This document shows, piece after piece, positions 16,285-25,084 of a DNA stretch of 64,000 nucleotides. The stretch spans positions 372,001-436,000 of the forward strand of contig CBDCOW010000006.1 of assembly GCA_965219875.1 (NCBI GenBank). Direction: 5' to 3'. The DNA comes from DAOUKH01 sp965219875 (GTDB taxonomy: Bacteria; Chloroflexota; Dehalococcoidia; SHYB01). The notes beneath the pieces are model-generated. The model was not told the DNA's origin. It saw nothing but the letters and a program-made list of their open reading frames with translations, and searched no databases. Numbering within the stretch: position 1 is the stretch's first letter; each line of letters opens with the position of its first letter. The translations under genes and the position numbers were made by a program.

Positions 16285-16947
16285 TTGAGCGGCGAGCGGT
16301 TCTCGATAGAAGTCCCCGGTAAGGGCGCGGTAAGCGCAATCCGGACGGACGCGCTCCAGACCGGCGGCGGACGGCTTTACGTCTACGCCCCCGGCGCGGG
16401 CGCCAACCTGGACGACCTCTTCGGGGCCTACCTGGCGGAACGCCTACCGTCCCAGGGCCTGAGCGTCCTGCGCTTCCAGTTCCCCTACATGGAAGCGGGG
16501 CGGCGCGCGCCCGACCGTCCGCCGGTGCTGGAGGCAACCTGGCGTGCCGCGATCACCGCGGCTCGGCCCTCGGCGCGCGTCCTGCTGATCGGCGGGCGCT
16601 CCATGGGCGGTCGTATCGCCTCGATGGCCGCCGCGGACGGCGGCGCCGTCGACGCGCTCGCCCTCTTCGCCTACCCCCTGCACCAGCCGGGGAAGCCCGA
16701 GCGCCTCCGCGACGCGCACTTCCCCGCTCTCGACATGCCGGTGCTCTTCTGCTCGGGGACCCGCGACACCTTCGCCACCCCCGCCGAACTCGCCGCCTCC
16801 GCCGCCAAGGCCCCCAACGCCCGCGTCCACGTCCTCCAAGGCGCCGACCACAGCTTCGCCGCCCGCAAAGCCGACGGCCGCACCCGCGAAGACATCTGGA
16901 CCGAAGCCGCCGAGGCCCTCATCGCCTTCGCCGCCGCCTTCCCGTAG
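16285..16947 (+). CDS. Alpha/beta hydrolase (KANL3/Tex30-like)
   Basis: 220 aa from a TTG at 16285 behind GAGGAG. The nucleophile elbow is GGRSMGGR, the acid is in FCSGTRDTFA and the His is in QGADHSFAARK, giving a Ser-Asp-His triad in the order expected for the fold. LYVYAPGAGANLDDLF marks the oxyanion region of the KANL3/Tex30-type group of small hydrolases. The substrate is not known. It could be co-transcribed with the zinc-ribbon gene. Confidence 0.8.
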   Translation: MSGERFSIEVPGKGAVSAIRTDALQTGGGRLYVYAPGAGANLDDLFGAYLAERLPSQGLSVLRFQFPYMEAGRRAPDRPPVLEATWRAAITAARPSARVLLIGGRSMGGRIASMAAADGGAVDALALFAYPLHQPGKPERLRDAHFPALDMPVLFCSGTRDTFATPAELAASAAKAPNARVHVLQGADHSFAARKADGRTREDIWTEAAEALIAFAAAFP

Positions 16948-16961
16948 AGGCAGCCAAGGGC

Positions 16962-17747
16962 CTAGCGGTCCCGCCGGCGGCACACTAGATGGAGGTGCTG
17001 CGCCAACGAGGCGAACGGCTCCTCCGTCCGGCACCGCAACTCCAAGGCGAGCAGATCGGCGAGCGCCCGGTCGTCCAACGGGGCTTGGACATGGTCGTGA
17101 AAGGTCCGAATGCCGGCCCGATGCTGGACTTCGAGCCCCGCGGCGCTGAGCCATGCTCGTACGTCCTGTTCGCGAAGCGGCGTGGCCCCGTCCGCTCTCG
17201 GCTCAGCCGCGGCATCGATCTCCCGCAGCGCATCGACGAGTTGACCCCGCACCGCGCGCTTCAGCAGTGCGCCGTTGAAGTTGTAGAACATCAGCGAGAG
17301 CCGGCCCGACGGCGCCATGAACTCCGCCAGGTGACCCGGCACGTCCGCGGACTCGCCCAACCATTCCAACACCGCATGACAGACGACGAGATCGAACCGC
17401 CGCCGCAGGTGAGACCCCAAGTCCTGGACCGCCGACTGCACGAACGTGATCTCGCCCGCTAGCTCTGCCTCCCGGGCCGTCTTGCGAGCGATGGCGAGCA
17501 TCTCTTGCGACGGGTCGCAGAGCGTCACTCTATTCCCCGCCTCGGCCATCCGCGCCGCCAGACGGCCGCTTCCGCCCCCAGCATCCAGCACGGAGAGCCT
17601 GCCCTCCGCGAGGCCCGGAATCTGGGCGGTCATGTCCTCCCAGAGGACCCGGCTTCGGATAAAGCCCTTCGTGGAGCCGTAGATCGCGCGGTCCCACTCC
17701 GCGCCCATCGCGTCGAAGTCCTTGTCTTGCCTCGCAGACTCCGGCAA
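16962..17747 (-). CDS. cmoM: tRNA 5-carboxymethoxyuridine methyltransferase CmoM-like
   Basis: 261 aa class I SAM methyltransferase. It resembles CmoM (SmtA) over the full length: FDAMGAEWDRAIYGSTKGF, RVLWEDM, the SAM motif VLDAGGGSGRLAARMAEAG, VCHAVLEWLGES, LSLMFYNFNGALLKRAVRG, GIRTFHDHV and LALELRCRTEEPFASLAQH. CmoM methylates cmo5U at tRNA wobble position 34; that pathway needs CmoA and CmoB, not seen here. The close match to the proteobacterial form makes horizontal transfer possible. It converges on the hydrolase gene with a 14-bp gap. Confidence 0.8.
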   Translation of the reverse strand: MPESARQDKDFDAMGAEWDRAIYGSTKGFIRSRVLWEDMTAQIPGLAEGRLSVLDAGGGSGRLAARMAEAGNRVTLCDPSQEMLAIARKTAREAELAGEITFVQSAVQDLGSHLRRRFDLVVCHAVLEWLGESADVPGHLAEFMAPSGRLSLMFYNFNGALLKRAVRGQLVDALREIDAAAEPRADGATPLREQDVRAWLSAAGLEVQHRAGIRTFHDHVQAPLDDRALADLLALELRCRTEEPFASLAQHLHLVCRRRDR

Positions 17748-17807
17748 CGCTCCCCCCTGCTCAGTGCATCTCTAGTCTCTCCATAGTATGAGGCCCGCGC
17801 CCTTTCG

Positions 17808-17836
17808 TTGACATTCGCGGGGCCGCGTCCTACCGT
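17808..17836 (+). promoter_or_regulatory. Sigma-70-like promoter before the CaiB/BaiF pair
   Basis: TTGACA (17808-17813), a 17-bp spacer and TACCGT lie about 70 bp upstream of the first CoA-transferase ATG. The -35 is perfect, the -10 weak. Confidence 0.4.
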
Positions 17837-17905
17837 GATGACGCCCCGAAATTCCGCACTGTTTCCGGTGAAGGCGCGACCTAGGACGCCCCGGAGGTCT
17901 CCTCT

Positions 17906-19114
17906 ATGCCCGGCCCCCTGGACGGCATCACCATCCTCGATCTGACCATCTGGCAGAACGGGCCGTGGGCCACGGTGATGCTCTCCGACTTGGGCGCCGA
18001 GGTCATCAAGGTCGAGCACCCCGTGACCGGCGACCCCGGCCGCGGCCTTCTCCCCGCCGGCGGATCGAGCCGCGCCTCGTTCTCGTACTTCCAAGCCCTG
18101 AACCGCAACAAGAAGAGCATGACCCTCAACCTGCAGTCCGACGAGGGCCGCGAGATCTTCTACCGGATCGCCAAGGACGTCGACGCCATCACCCAGAACT
18201 TCCGTCTCGGTGTCGTCGAGCGCCTGAAGGTGGACTACGAGACCGTCCGCGCGATCAATCCCCGCATCGTCTACGGCAGCGTCTCCGGCTGGGGGCCGCT
18301 CGGCCCCGACTCGAAGCAGGGCGTCTACGACATCCTGGGACTGTCGCGCGGCGGGCTGATGAACATGCTCTCCGCCGGCGAGGACGCCCCCACCTATCGT
18401 GGCGCGGGCGCCGGCATCGCCGACCAGGTGGGCGCGATCACCCTCGCCTACGCCGTCCTCGCCGGCCTCATGGCCCGCGAGCGCACCGGCAAGGGCCAGC
18501 ACGTCCAGACCTCCCAGCTCGGCGGCCAGATGCTCCTCCAAGGACTCAGCATCGGACGCTACACCATCGCCGGCGATAAGCCCCAGGGCAAGCAGCGCGG
18601 CAAAGCCGGCAACAGCCCTCTCTTCCACATCTACCCCGCCCGCGACGGCAAGTGGCTTGCTCTGGGCTGCGTCCAGGGCGACCGCTACTGGCCCGACATC
18701 TGCCGCATCCTCGGCATCCAGGACCTGGAGCACGACTCCAAGTTCAACGGCAACGGCCCGCGCAACGACAACGCCATCGAGCTCATGGAGATCATGGACC
18801 GCGCCTTCGCCGCGAAGGACCGCGACGAGTGGGTGAAGATATTCAACGACGCCGGCGTGCTCGCCGCGCCGGTGCAGGACTACGAAGATGTACTCCACGA
18901 CCCCCAGGTGCGCGCCAACGACTACGTCGTCGAACTCGAGCATCCGTCGGAAGGAACGCTGATGCAGGCCGGCTGCCCCATCCGCTTCAGCGAGACGCCA
19001 GCGAAGCCCCGCTCGACGGCCCCCGAGTTCGGCGCTCACACCGAAGACGTACTGCTCGCCGCCGGCTACTCCTGGGAAGACCTCGAAGGCTTTCGGGACC
19101 GCGGCGTGATCTAG
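17906..19114 (+). CDS. CaiB/BaiF (family III) CoA-transferase
   Basis: 402 aa. It opens with PLDGITILDLTIWQNGPWAT, LSDLGAEVIKVEHPVTGD and NRNKKSMTLNLQSDEGREIF, the CoA-binding face of the family. The likely catalytic Asp is in GIADQVGAITLAYAVLAGLM, followed by RTGKGQHVQTSQLGG. Family III enzymes move CoA between carboxylic acids by a ping-pong mechanism on an aspartate. The donor and acceptor here are unknown. It is followed after 22 bp by a paralog, so the pair is probably one operon and may form a heteromer or serve related acids. Confidence 0.92.
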   Translation: MPGPLDGITILDLTIWQNGPWATVMLSDLGAEVIKVEHPVTGDPGRGLLPAGGSSRASFSYFQALNRNKKSMTLNLQSDEGREIFYRIAKDVDAITQNFRLGVVERLKVDYETVRAINPRIVYGSVSGWGPLGPDSKQGVYDILGLSRGGLMNMLSAGEDAPTYRGAGAGIADQVGAITLAYAVLAGLMARERTGKGQHVQTSQLGGQMLLQGLSIGRYTIAGDKPQGKQRGKAGNSPLFHIYPARDGKWLALGCVQGDRYWPDICRILGIQDLEHDSKFNGNGPRNDNAIELMEIMDRAFAAKDRDEWVKIFNDAGVLAAPVQDYEDVLHDPQVRANDYVVELEHPSEGTLMQAGCPIRFSETPAKPRSTAPEFGAHTEDVLLAAGYSWEDLEGFRDRGVI

Positions 19115-19136
19115 CCCGCCAGTATCGGAGGACGCC

Positions 19137-20339
19137 ATGCAAGGCCCGCTTCACGGGATCACCATCCTCGACCTGACCATCTACCAGAACGGCCCCTGGG
19201 GCACCGTGATGCTCTCGGACATGGGCGCCGAGGTGATCAAAGTCGAAGACCCCGTCAACGGCGACCCCGGCCGCGCGCTCACCCCCATGGGCCGCGCCGG
19301 ACGCCGCGTCCCCACCTACTTCGAGTCGATGAACCGCAACAAGCGGAGCATCACGCTCAACCTCAAGTCGGACGACGGCCGCGAGGTCTTCTACGATCTC
19401 GCCAAGCGGTGCGACGTGATCACCCAGAACTTCCGCGTCGGCGTCGTCGAGCGCCTGAAGGTCGATTACGAGACCGTCCGCAAGATCAACCCCCGCATCG
19501 TCTACGCCTCCGTCTCCGGCCTCGGCTCGCGCGGCCCCGAAGCCAAACAAGGCGTCTTCGACATCCTCGGACAGGCCCGCGGCGGCCTGATGGAACTGCT
19601 CTCGATCGCCGACCCCGAGCTCTCCTACCGCTCCAGCGGCGGCCTCGCCGACCAGACCGGCGCCATCACCATGGCCTACGGCATCATGCTCGCCCTCTTC
19701 GACCGCGAGCGCACCGGCAAGGGCCAGCACGTCGAGGTCTCCCAGCTCGGCGGGCAGCTGACGCTCCAGGCGCTTGCCCTCAACGGCTATCTGATGAACG
19801 ACGAGATGCCGCTGCCCCGGCCCCGGGCGACGAACTACAACCCCCTGTTCAACATCTACCGCTGCAAGGATGATCGCTGGATCGCGCTCGGCGGCATCCA
19901 GCCCGACCGCTACTGGCCCGCGCTGTGCGAAGTCCTCGGCATCGAGGAGCTGCGCGATGACCCGCGCTTCTCCGAGGTCCGCGCCCGCGGCCAACACGCC
20001 GGCGAGCTCATCCCGATCATGGACCGCGCCTTCGTCACTAAGACCCGCGACGAGTGGATCGTCCTGCTGCGGGCCAAGGACGTCCTCTGCGGCCCTGTCC
20101 AAAAATACGACGATATCCCCAACGACCCCCAGGTCATCGCCAACGAGCTTCTCGTCGAGCTGGAGCACCCCGAGGCCGGCCCGATCACGCAAGTCGGCCT
20201 CCCCGTCCGCCTCAGCGAGACGCCGGGGAAGCCGCACTCGACGGCGCCGGAGTTCGGCGCTCACACCGAGGAAGTCCTCCAAGACCTCGGCCTCTCCTGG
20301 GACCGCATCGTCGAGCTCCGCGACCGCGGGATAATCTAG
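19137..20339 (+). CDS. CaiB/BaiF (family III) CoA-transferase, tandem paralog
   Basis: 400 aa, ATG 19137 behind GGAGGACGCC. It is collinear with the gene before it, sharing ITILDLTI(W/Y)QNGPWGT, LKVDYETVR, INPRIVY and the catalytic-Asp segment LADQTGAITMAYGIMLALF. Divergence is greatest around residues 160-180 and 215-225, where substrate specificity may lie. This looks like an old tandem duplication. The gene ends ~35 bp before the SOS promoter of imuB. Confidence 0.92.
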   Translation: MQGPLHGITILDLTIYQNGPWGTVMLSDMGAEVIKVEDPVNGDPGRALTPMGRAGRRVPTYFESMNRNKRSITLNLKSDDGREVFYDLAKRCDVITQNFRVGVVERLKVDYETVRKINPRIVYASVSGLGSRGPEAKQGVFDILGQARGGLMELLSIADPELSYRSSGGLADQTGAITMAYGIMLALFDRERTGKGQHVEVSQLGGQLTLQALALNGYLMNDEMPLPRPRATNYNPLFNIYRCKDDRWIALGGIQPDRYWPALCEVLGIEELRDDPRFSEVRARGQHAGELIPIMDRAFVTKTRDEWIVLLRAKDVLCGPVQKYDDIPNDPQVIANELLVELEHPEAGPITQVGLPVRLSETPGKPHSTAPEFGAHTEEVLQDLGLSWDRIVELRDRGII

Positions 20340-20374
20340 CCCCTTCGCCGCCTCGGCCCTGGGTCATCGACCCT

Positions 20375-20404
20375 TTGACATAGGGAACGTTTGTTCTCTA
20401 TCAT
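20375..20404 (+). promoter_or_regulatory. Promoter with embedded LexA (SOS) box for imuB-dnaE2
   Basis: TTGACA (20375-20380) and TATCAT (20399-20404) bracket GAACGTTTGTTC at 20385-20396. The latter fits the GAACNNNNGTTC core of the LexA box of Gram-positives and related phyla. A repressor there would block the promoter, so the mutasome genes downstream should be DNA-damage inducible. Confidence 0.7.
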
Positions 20405-20451
20405 CCTTCGTCCCCGGTCGTTCCGGAGACTCCCGTAACCGAGGAGGCGCC

Positions 20452-21897
20452 TTGCGGGTCGCCTGCGTGCTCGTCACACACCTGCGGGCAAGAATCGAGC
20501 TGAGACGGCAGCCGCATCTCGGCGGCAGGCCCGCCGTCATCGTCGACCGCGCCGGCGGCAGGCCTGTGGTCGTCGACTTCCTCCCGGCCACCGTGGGGGT
20601 GGCCGCGGGCATGACGTTGGAGCAGGCCTTGTCGCGCCATGCCGAGGCCGTCGTCATTGAGGCGGACGAGCCCGCCTACCGCAAGGCGTTTCACCGAATG
20701 CTCACCTCCCTTCAGGCGGTCGGCGACCGTGTCGAGCGCTCGGATCTGGGGGTCGCCTACGTGCGGATGGACGGTCTGGAGCGGCTGTACCGCGGGGAGG
20801 CCGGGCTCGTCTGCGCCCTGCTGGACGCCGTCCCCGCCTACCTCGCCCCGCGCATCGGCGTGGCGGACGCCAAGTTCCCGGCCCTCGTCGCCGCGCGGAC
20901 CGCCGAGGCGCTCGGGGCCCGCCAAGTCCCCGCGGACGTCCGGGCCTTCCTCGCGCCCCACTCGGTAGACCTGCTGCCCGTCGCGCCTGAGGCCAGGACG
21001 GCCCTCAAACGCTTCGGCCTGCAGACCATGGGGGACGTGGCCGCCATGCCGGAGGGAGCGATCGTCGACCAATTCGGACCGGCGGGCCGGAGGGCGGGGC
21101 AACTCTCCCGCGGCGTCGACGACAGCCCCCTGGTCCCCATGAAGCACGAAGAGGCTGTGGCCGAGCACGCCGCGCTCCCGTTCACCTCGGCCTCCATCGA
21201 AGTCCTCTTCGTCGCGGTCGACTCCCTGCTGAGGAAGGCGTACGCGCGTCCCGAGCTGCGGGGAAGATACGCGGGCGGCGCCGCTGTGGAGTGCCTGCTG
21301 CACCGGGAGGCGACCTGGGAGCGAACGTTCCGCTTCAAGCAGGCGGCGGGGAATTGGCAGAGCGCCTCCCGCATCCTGAGGAGCCGGCTAGAGACCGACC
21401 ACCCGCGGGCCCCCGTCGAGGAGGTGACCCTCGCCCTCTCCGACCTCACCGGCGAGTCGGGCCTGCAGCTCGGGCTGACCGAGGATATGCGGGACAGCCG
21501 GGAGCAGCGGCTCGTCGAGGTCGACCGGCGGCTGCGGGGCCAGATGAACGGCGGCCATGCCCTCTACCGGGTGGTCGAGGTCGCCCCCTGGCACCCGGCC
21601 CCGGAGATGCGCGCGCTGCGGGTCCCCATCGACCCCGTGGGACGACAGGACATCGGCTCGCTCTCCGCGCCCGTCGCCGTCGCGGTCCGGGAGGGGCCGG
21701 ACCACCGGCCCGCGGCGGTGCGGCTGGGCGGGCACTGGCGGCGGGTGGCCGACGTCGAGGACACGTGGAGCTTCGACCTCTGGTGGATGCCCAGGCCCCT
21801 CGCCCGCACCTACCACCGGGTCCGCGTCGAGGACGGGTCGCAGCTCACGCTCTTCCGTGACCGCGACGAGCCCCGCTGGTACCGGCAGAGCGCCTAG
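20452..21897 (+). CDS. imuB: ImuB-like, catalytically inactive Y-family polymerase homolog
   Basis: 481 aa from TTG 20452 behind GAGGAGG. It follows the Y-family layout: a palm-like start (RVACVLVTHLRARIELRRQP), the YVRMDGLERLYRG region, PAYLAPRIGVADAKFPALVA and an HhH region around LKRFGLQTMGDVAAMP. The acidic residues of active Y polymerases (DxD/xE and SIDE) are not conserved, as in ImuB. A beta-clamp motif QLTLF sits 16 residues from the C-terminus. ImuB acts as an adaptor that brings DnaE2 to the clamp for mutagenic lesion bypass. It is followed directly by dnaE2; imuA is absent. Confidence 0.85.
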   Translation: MRVACVLVTHLRARIELRRQPHLGGRPAVIVDRAGGRPVVVDFLPATVGVAAGMTLEQALSRHAEAVVIEADEPAYRKAFHRMLTSLQAVGDRVERSDLGVAYVRMDGLERLYRGEAGLVCALLDAVPAYLAPRIGVADAKFPALVAARTAEALGARQVPADVRAFLAPHSVDLLPVAPEARTALKRFGLQTMGDVAAMPEGAIVDQFGPAGRRAGQLSRGVDDSPLVPMKHEEAVAEHAALPFTSASIEVLFVAVDSLLRKAYARPELRGRYAGGAAVECLLHREATWERTFRFKQAAGNWQSASRILRSRLETDHPRAPVEEVTLALSDLTGESGLQLGLTEDMRDSREQRLVEVDRRLRGQMNGGHALYRVVEVAPWHPAPEMRALRVPIDPVGRQDIGSLSAPVAVAVREGPDHRPAAVRLGGHWRRVADVEDTWSFDLWWMPRPLARTYHRVRVEDGSQLTLFRDRDEPRWYRQSA

Positions 21898-21913
21898 GCG
21901 CGGGCGCCCGCGT

Positions 21914-24900
21914 ATGACGGCCGGCTACGTCGAGTTGCATGCAGCGAGCTTCTACTCCTTCGGCTTGGGCGCGTCGCACACCCACGAGCTGCTGGCCCAG
22001 GCGAGCGAGCACGGGTACGACACCCTGGCTCTCACCGACGCCAACCTCTGCGGGGCGCTGGAGTTCGCCCGCCTCGCCAACAGCCTCGGCGTCCAGCCCA
22101 TCACCGGGGGCGAGTTGACCCTCAGCGACGGCTCCCGTCTGGTCCTTCTAGCCAAGACGCGGCAAGGCTACGGCAACATTTCTCGGCTGTTCACCCTGGC
22201 CAACGCCACCGACCGGAGACAGCCCAGGCTGGACCCCACCCACCTGTCCGAGCATGCCGGCGGCGTGGTCCTCCTCACCGGCGGCCGCGATGGACGGCTC
22301 GCCAACCTGGCACTCGACGGCTGCCGGGAGGAGGCCGCGGGCCTGCTCAGACGGTACGTGGAGTGGTTCGGCCCAGACTCGGTGTTCGTCGAGGTGCAGC
22401 GCAACTTCCTTTCCGGGGACACTCGCCGCAACCGCGAGTTGGCGGCCCTCGCCGACGAAGCGGGCGCTCCGCTGGCCGCCACCAACGACGTCCTCTACCA
22501 CGCCCCTGAGCGCTACCGCCTCCAACACGCGCTGGCGGCGGCGAGGCGAAACACCACCATCGACCAGGCCCTCCCTTACATCCGCCCCAACCATCATCTG
22601 TACTTGAAGTCTCCCTTGCAGATGGCGCGCCTCTTTCAGGACCGTCCCGACGCTCTCGCCAACACCCTGCGGATCGCGGAGCGGTGCTCCTTCAACCTCG
22701 CCACCGATTTGGGCTACACCCTCCCCGACCCCGCGACGCCGGAGGGGTACACCGCCGAAAGCTACCTGGAGCGGCTCTGCATCGAGGCCGCCGTCCGCCG
22801 CTACGGCTCAGTGTCGCCGCGCGTGGAGCAGCGCCTCGCCGAGGAGATGCGGCTAATACGTAGGCACAACCTCGCCGGCTTTCTGCTCCTCTACCGCGAG
22901 ATCGTCCTGCTCGCCCAGCGGATCATGGAGGAAAAGGGGCTGACCTCCCCCGAGACGCCCCTCGAGGAGCGGCCCCCTGGCAGGGGCAGGGGCTCCTCGG
23001 TCGCGCTGCTCGCCGGCTACCTGATCGGCATCAGCCACGTCGATCCCCTCCGCTGGGACCTCACCCTGGAGCGGTTCATGTCGGAGGACATGAGCATGCT
23101 GCCCGACATCGACCTGGACTTCCCCCGCGCGCTCCGCGACGAGCTGATCCGGCGGGTCCACCGCCACTTCGGGCCGGAGTTTGCCGTCCTTGCCGGGGCC
23201 GTCGCCACCTACTCCGTCAAGGGCGTCATCCAAGACCTAGGCAAGGCCCTCGGCCTGCCGAAGGAGGACCTGCGAAGGCTGTCCAAGCAGGTCGAGGCCG
23301 GCGACGGCGGGCTCCTGCGGGAGGAGATGCTGGCACTCCCCTCGTTCAGAGACCGGGTGGACGCCCCGGGGTGGAGGGACCTAGCGGCGCTCGCGCCACA
23401 ACTGACTGGCGCGCCCAAGGCGCTGGGCCAGCACGTCGGCGGCATGGTCCTCAGCAGCTCCCCCATCCCTGAGATGGTCCCCATGCGGGCCGGGGCCATG
23501 GATGGGCGCTACATCATGGACTGGGACAAGGACAGCGTCGCCGACGCCGGCTTCGCCAAGATCGACCTGCTCTCGCTGCCGGTGCTGGACCAGATGGAGG
23601 AGGCCCTCGATCTCGTCGAACGCCGTGAGGGGAAAAGGCCCGACCTGAGCAAGATCGACCCGGAGGAGGACGCCGTCTACGACATGATCAACGCCGGCGG
23701 GGCCAAGGGCGTCTTCCTGCTGCAGTCGCCCGCCCAGCTCAAGCTGGCGCAGCGGCTGAACTCGCGCAACCTCCTCGACCTCGCCTACCAGGTCGCGCTC
23801 ATCCGGCCTGGCGTCGGCGTGCAGGGCAGCGCCGTCTCCCAATTCGTCGAACGTTACCGGCACGGGTCGGCGTGGGAGTACGACCACCCGCTGGAAAAGC
23901 GCGCCCTCGAACGGGGCTACGGGATCATCGTCTGGCAGGAGCAGGTCGTCCAACTCATCATGGACGTCGCGGGCTTAACCGCCGCTCAGGCCGACGAGAT
24001 CAGGCGGGCCTTCGCCAAGCCCAACGCCGAGCACCTGATCGCCATGCACCGGCAGCGATTCCTCGAGGGCGCCGGGGCGAACGGCGTCCCGGAGGACACG
24101 GCCACGAAGATCTTCGGCAAGATCAACGGGCACTACATGTTCCCCGAGTCGCACTCCCACGCCTTCGGGGTCACCGCCTACCAGGCCGCCTGGCTGAAGC
24201 GCCATCACCCGCTGGAGTTCTTCACCGCCCTCATGAACAACCAACCCATGGGCTTCTATCCCATCGAGACCATCAAGGAGGACGCCCGGCGCTTCGGCGT
24301 CCCCTTCCTGAACCCCTGCGTGAACCGCAGCCGGGCCCGGTGCGCCCCCGACGGGGGCTCGGTGCTGCTGGGCCTCCAGTTTGTAAAGGACGTCGGGGCC
24401 GAGTCGGCGGAGGCCATCGTCGAGGAGCGGGAGCACGGCGGCCCCTACTCCGGCGCGGGTGACCTGGTGCGGCGGACGGGCCTCCGGCCCGCGGCCGTGG
24501 AGTCGCTGGCCATGGCCGGGGCCTTCGACGACGTGACCCTCAACCGAAGGGAGGCCCTCTGGGACGCCGGCCTAGCCACCCGTCCCTCCGGCAAGGGGCA
24601 GCGGGCCCTGCCCGTGTCGACGCAAGACGCCGTCCCTAAGCTCGCCGACTTCACCGACTACGAGAAGATGGCGGCCGAGTACCGGGTCATGGGGCTTTAC
24701 CCCAGGGGTCACCTCATGGAGTTCGTGCGTCCGGCACTGGGCCCGCGGGTCCTGCCCGCCGACGCCGTGGAGGGATGCGTCGACGGCGAGGAGGTGCTGG
24801 TCGCGGGATGGCCCATCGCCCGGCAGCACCCACGGGGAAGGCACGGCACGGTGTTCGTCACCATCGAGGACGAGACCGGGGACGTGCAGCTCATCCTCTG

Positions 24901-25060
24901 GCCGCGGGTCTTCGCCCACTGCCGCGGGAAGCTCAGGAGCCAGGTCATACAGGCCAGGGGTGTCGTCTCCCGGTGGGACGGCACGACGAACATCATCGTC
25001 TCCGACGTCGAGACCGTCGATGCAACGGTCCCGATGCCCGCCGCCCACGACTGGCGCTGA
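21914..25060 (+). CDS. dnaE2: Error-prone DNA polymerase III alpha subunit DnaE2 (ImuC)
   Basis: 1048 aa from ATG 21914, 16 bp after imuB. Domain order: PHP domain (YVELHAASFYSFGLGASHTH, TLALTDANLCGALEF), the polymerase palm with catalytic Asp in LPDIDLDFP (about residues 398-402) and a third Asp in IMDWDKDSVADAGFAKIDLL, fingers, HhH repeats, and a C-terminal OB fold (GTVFVTIEDETGDVQLILWP). The short length and imuB linkage mark it as DnaE2 rather than replicative DnaE. It performs translesion synthesis in the SOS response, and with imuB it is controlled by the LexA box at 20385. Confidence 0.93.
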   Translation: MTAGYVELHAASFYSFGLGASHTHELLAQASEHGYDTLALTDANLCGALEFARLANSLGVQPITGGELTLSDGSRLVLLAKTRQGYGNISRLFTLANATDRRQPRLDPTHLSEHAGGVVLLTGGRDGRLANLALDGCREEAAGLLRRYVEWFGPDSVFVEVQRNFLSGDTRRNRELAALADEAGAPLAATNDVLYHAPERYRLQHALAAARRNTTIDQALPYIRPNHHLYLKSPLQMARLFQDRPDALANTLRIAERCSFNLATDLGYTLPDPATPEGYTAESYLERLCIEAAVRRYGSVSPRVEQRLAEEMRLIRRHNLAGFLLLYREIVLLAQRIMEEKGLTSPETPLEERPPGRGRGSSVALLAGYLIGISHVDPLRWDLTLERFMSEDMSMLPDIDLDFPRALRDELIRRVHRHFGPEFAVLAGAVATYSVKGVIQDLGKALGLPKEDLRRLSKQVEAGDGGLLREEMLALPSFRDRVDAPGWRDLAALAPQLTGAPKALGQHVGGMVLSSSPIPEMVPMRAGAMDGRYIMDWDKDSVADAGFAKIDLLSLPVLDQMEEALDLVERREGKRPDLSKIDPEEDAVYDMINAGGAKGVFLLQSPAQLKLAQRLNSRNLLDLAYQVALIRPGVGVQGSAVSQFVERYRHGSAWEYDHPLEKRALERGYGIIVWQEQVVQLIMDVAGLTAAQADEIRRAFAKPNAEHLIAMHRQRFLEGAGANGVPEDTATKIFGKINGHYMFPESHSHAFGVTAYQAAWLKRHHPLEFFTALMNNQPMGFYPIETIKEDARRFGVPFLNPCVNRSRARCAPDGGSVLLGLQFVKDVGAESAEAIVEEREHGGPYSGAGDLVRRTGLRPAAVESLAMAGAFDDVTLNRREALWDAGLATRPSGKGQRALPVSTQDAVPKLADFTDYEKMAAEYRVMGLYPRGHLMEFVRPALGPRVLPADAVEGCVDGEEVLVAGWPIARQHPRGRHGTVFVTIEDETGDVQLILWPRVFAHCRGKLRSQVIQARGVVSRWDGTTNIIVSDVETVDATVPMPAAHDWR

Positions 25061-25084
25061 ACCGCCGCCGGCGCGCCTCTAGGG

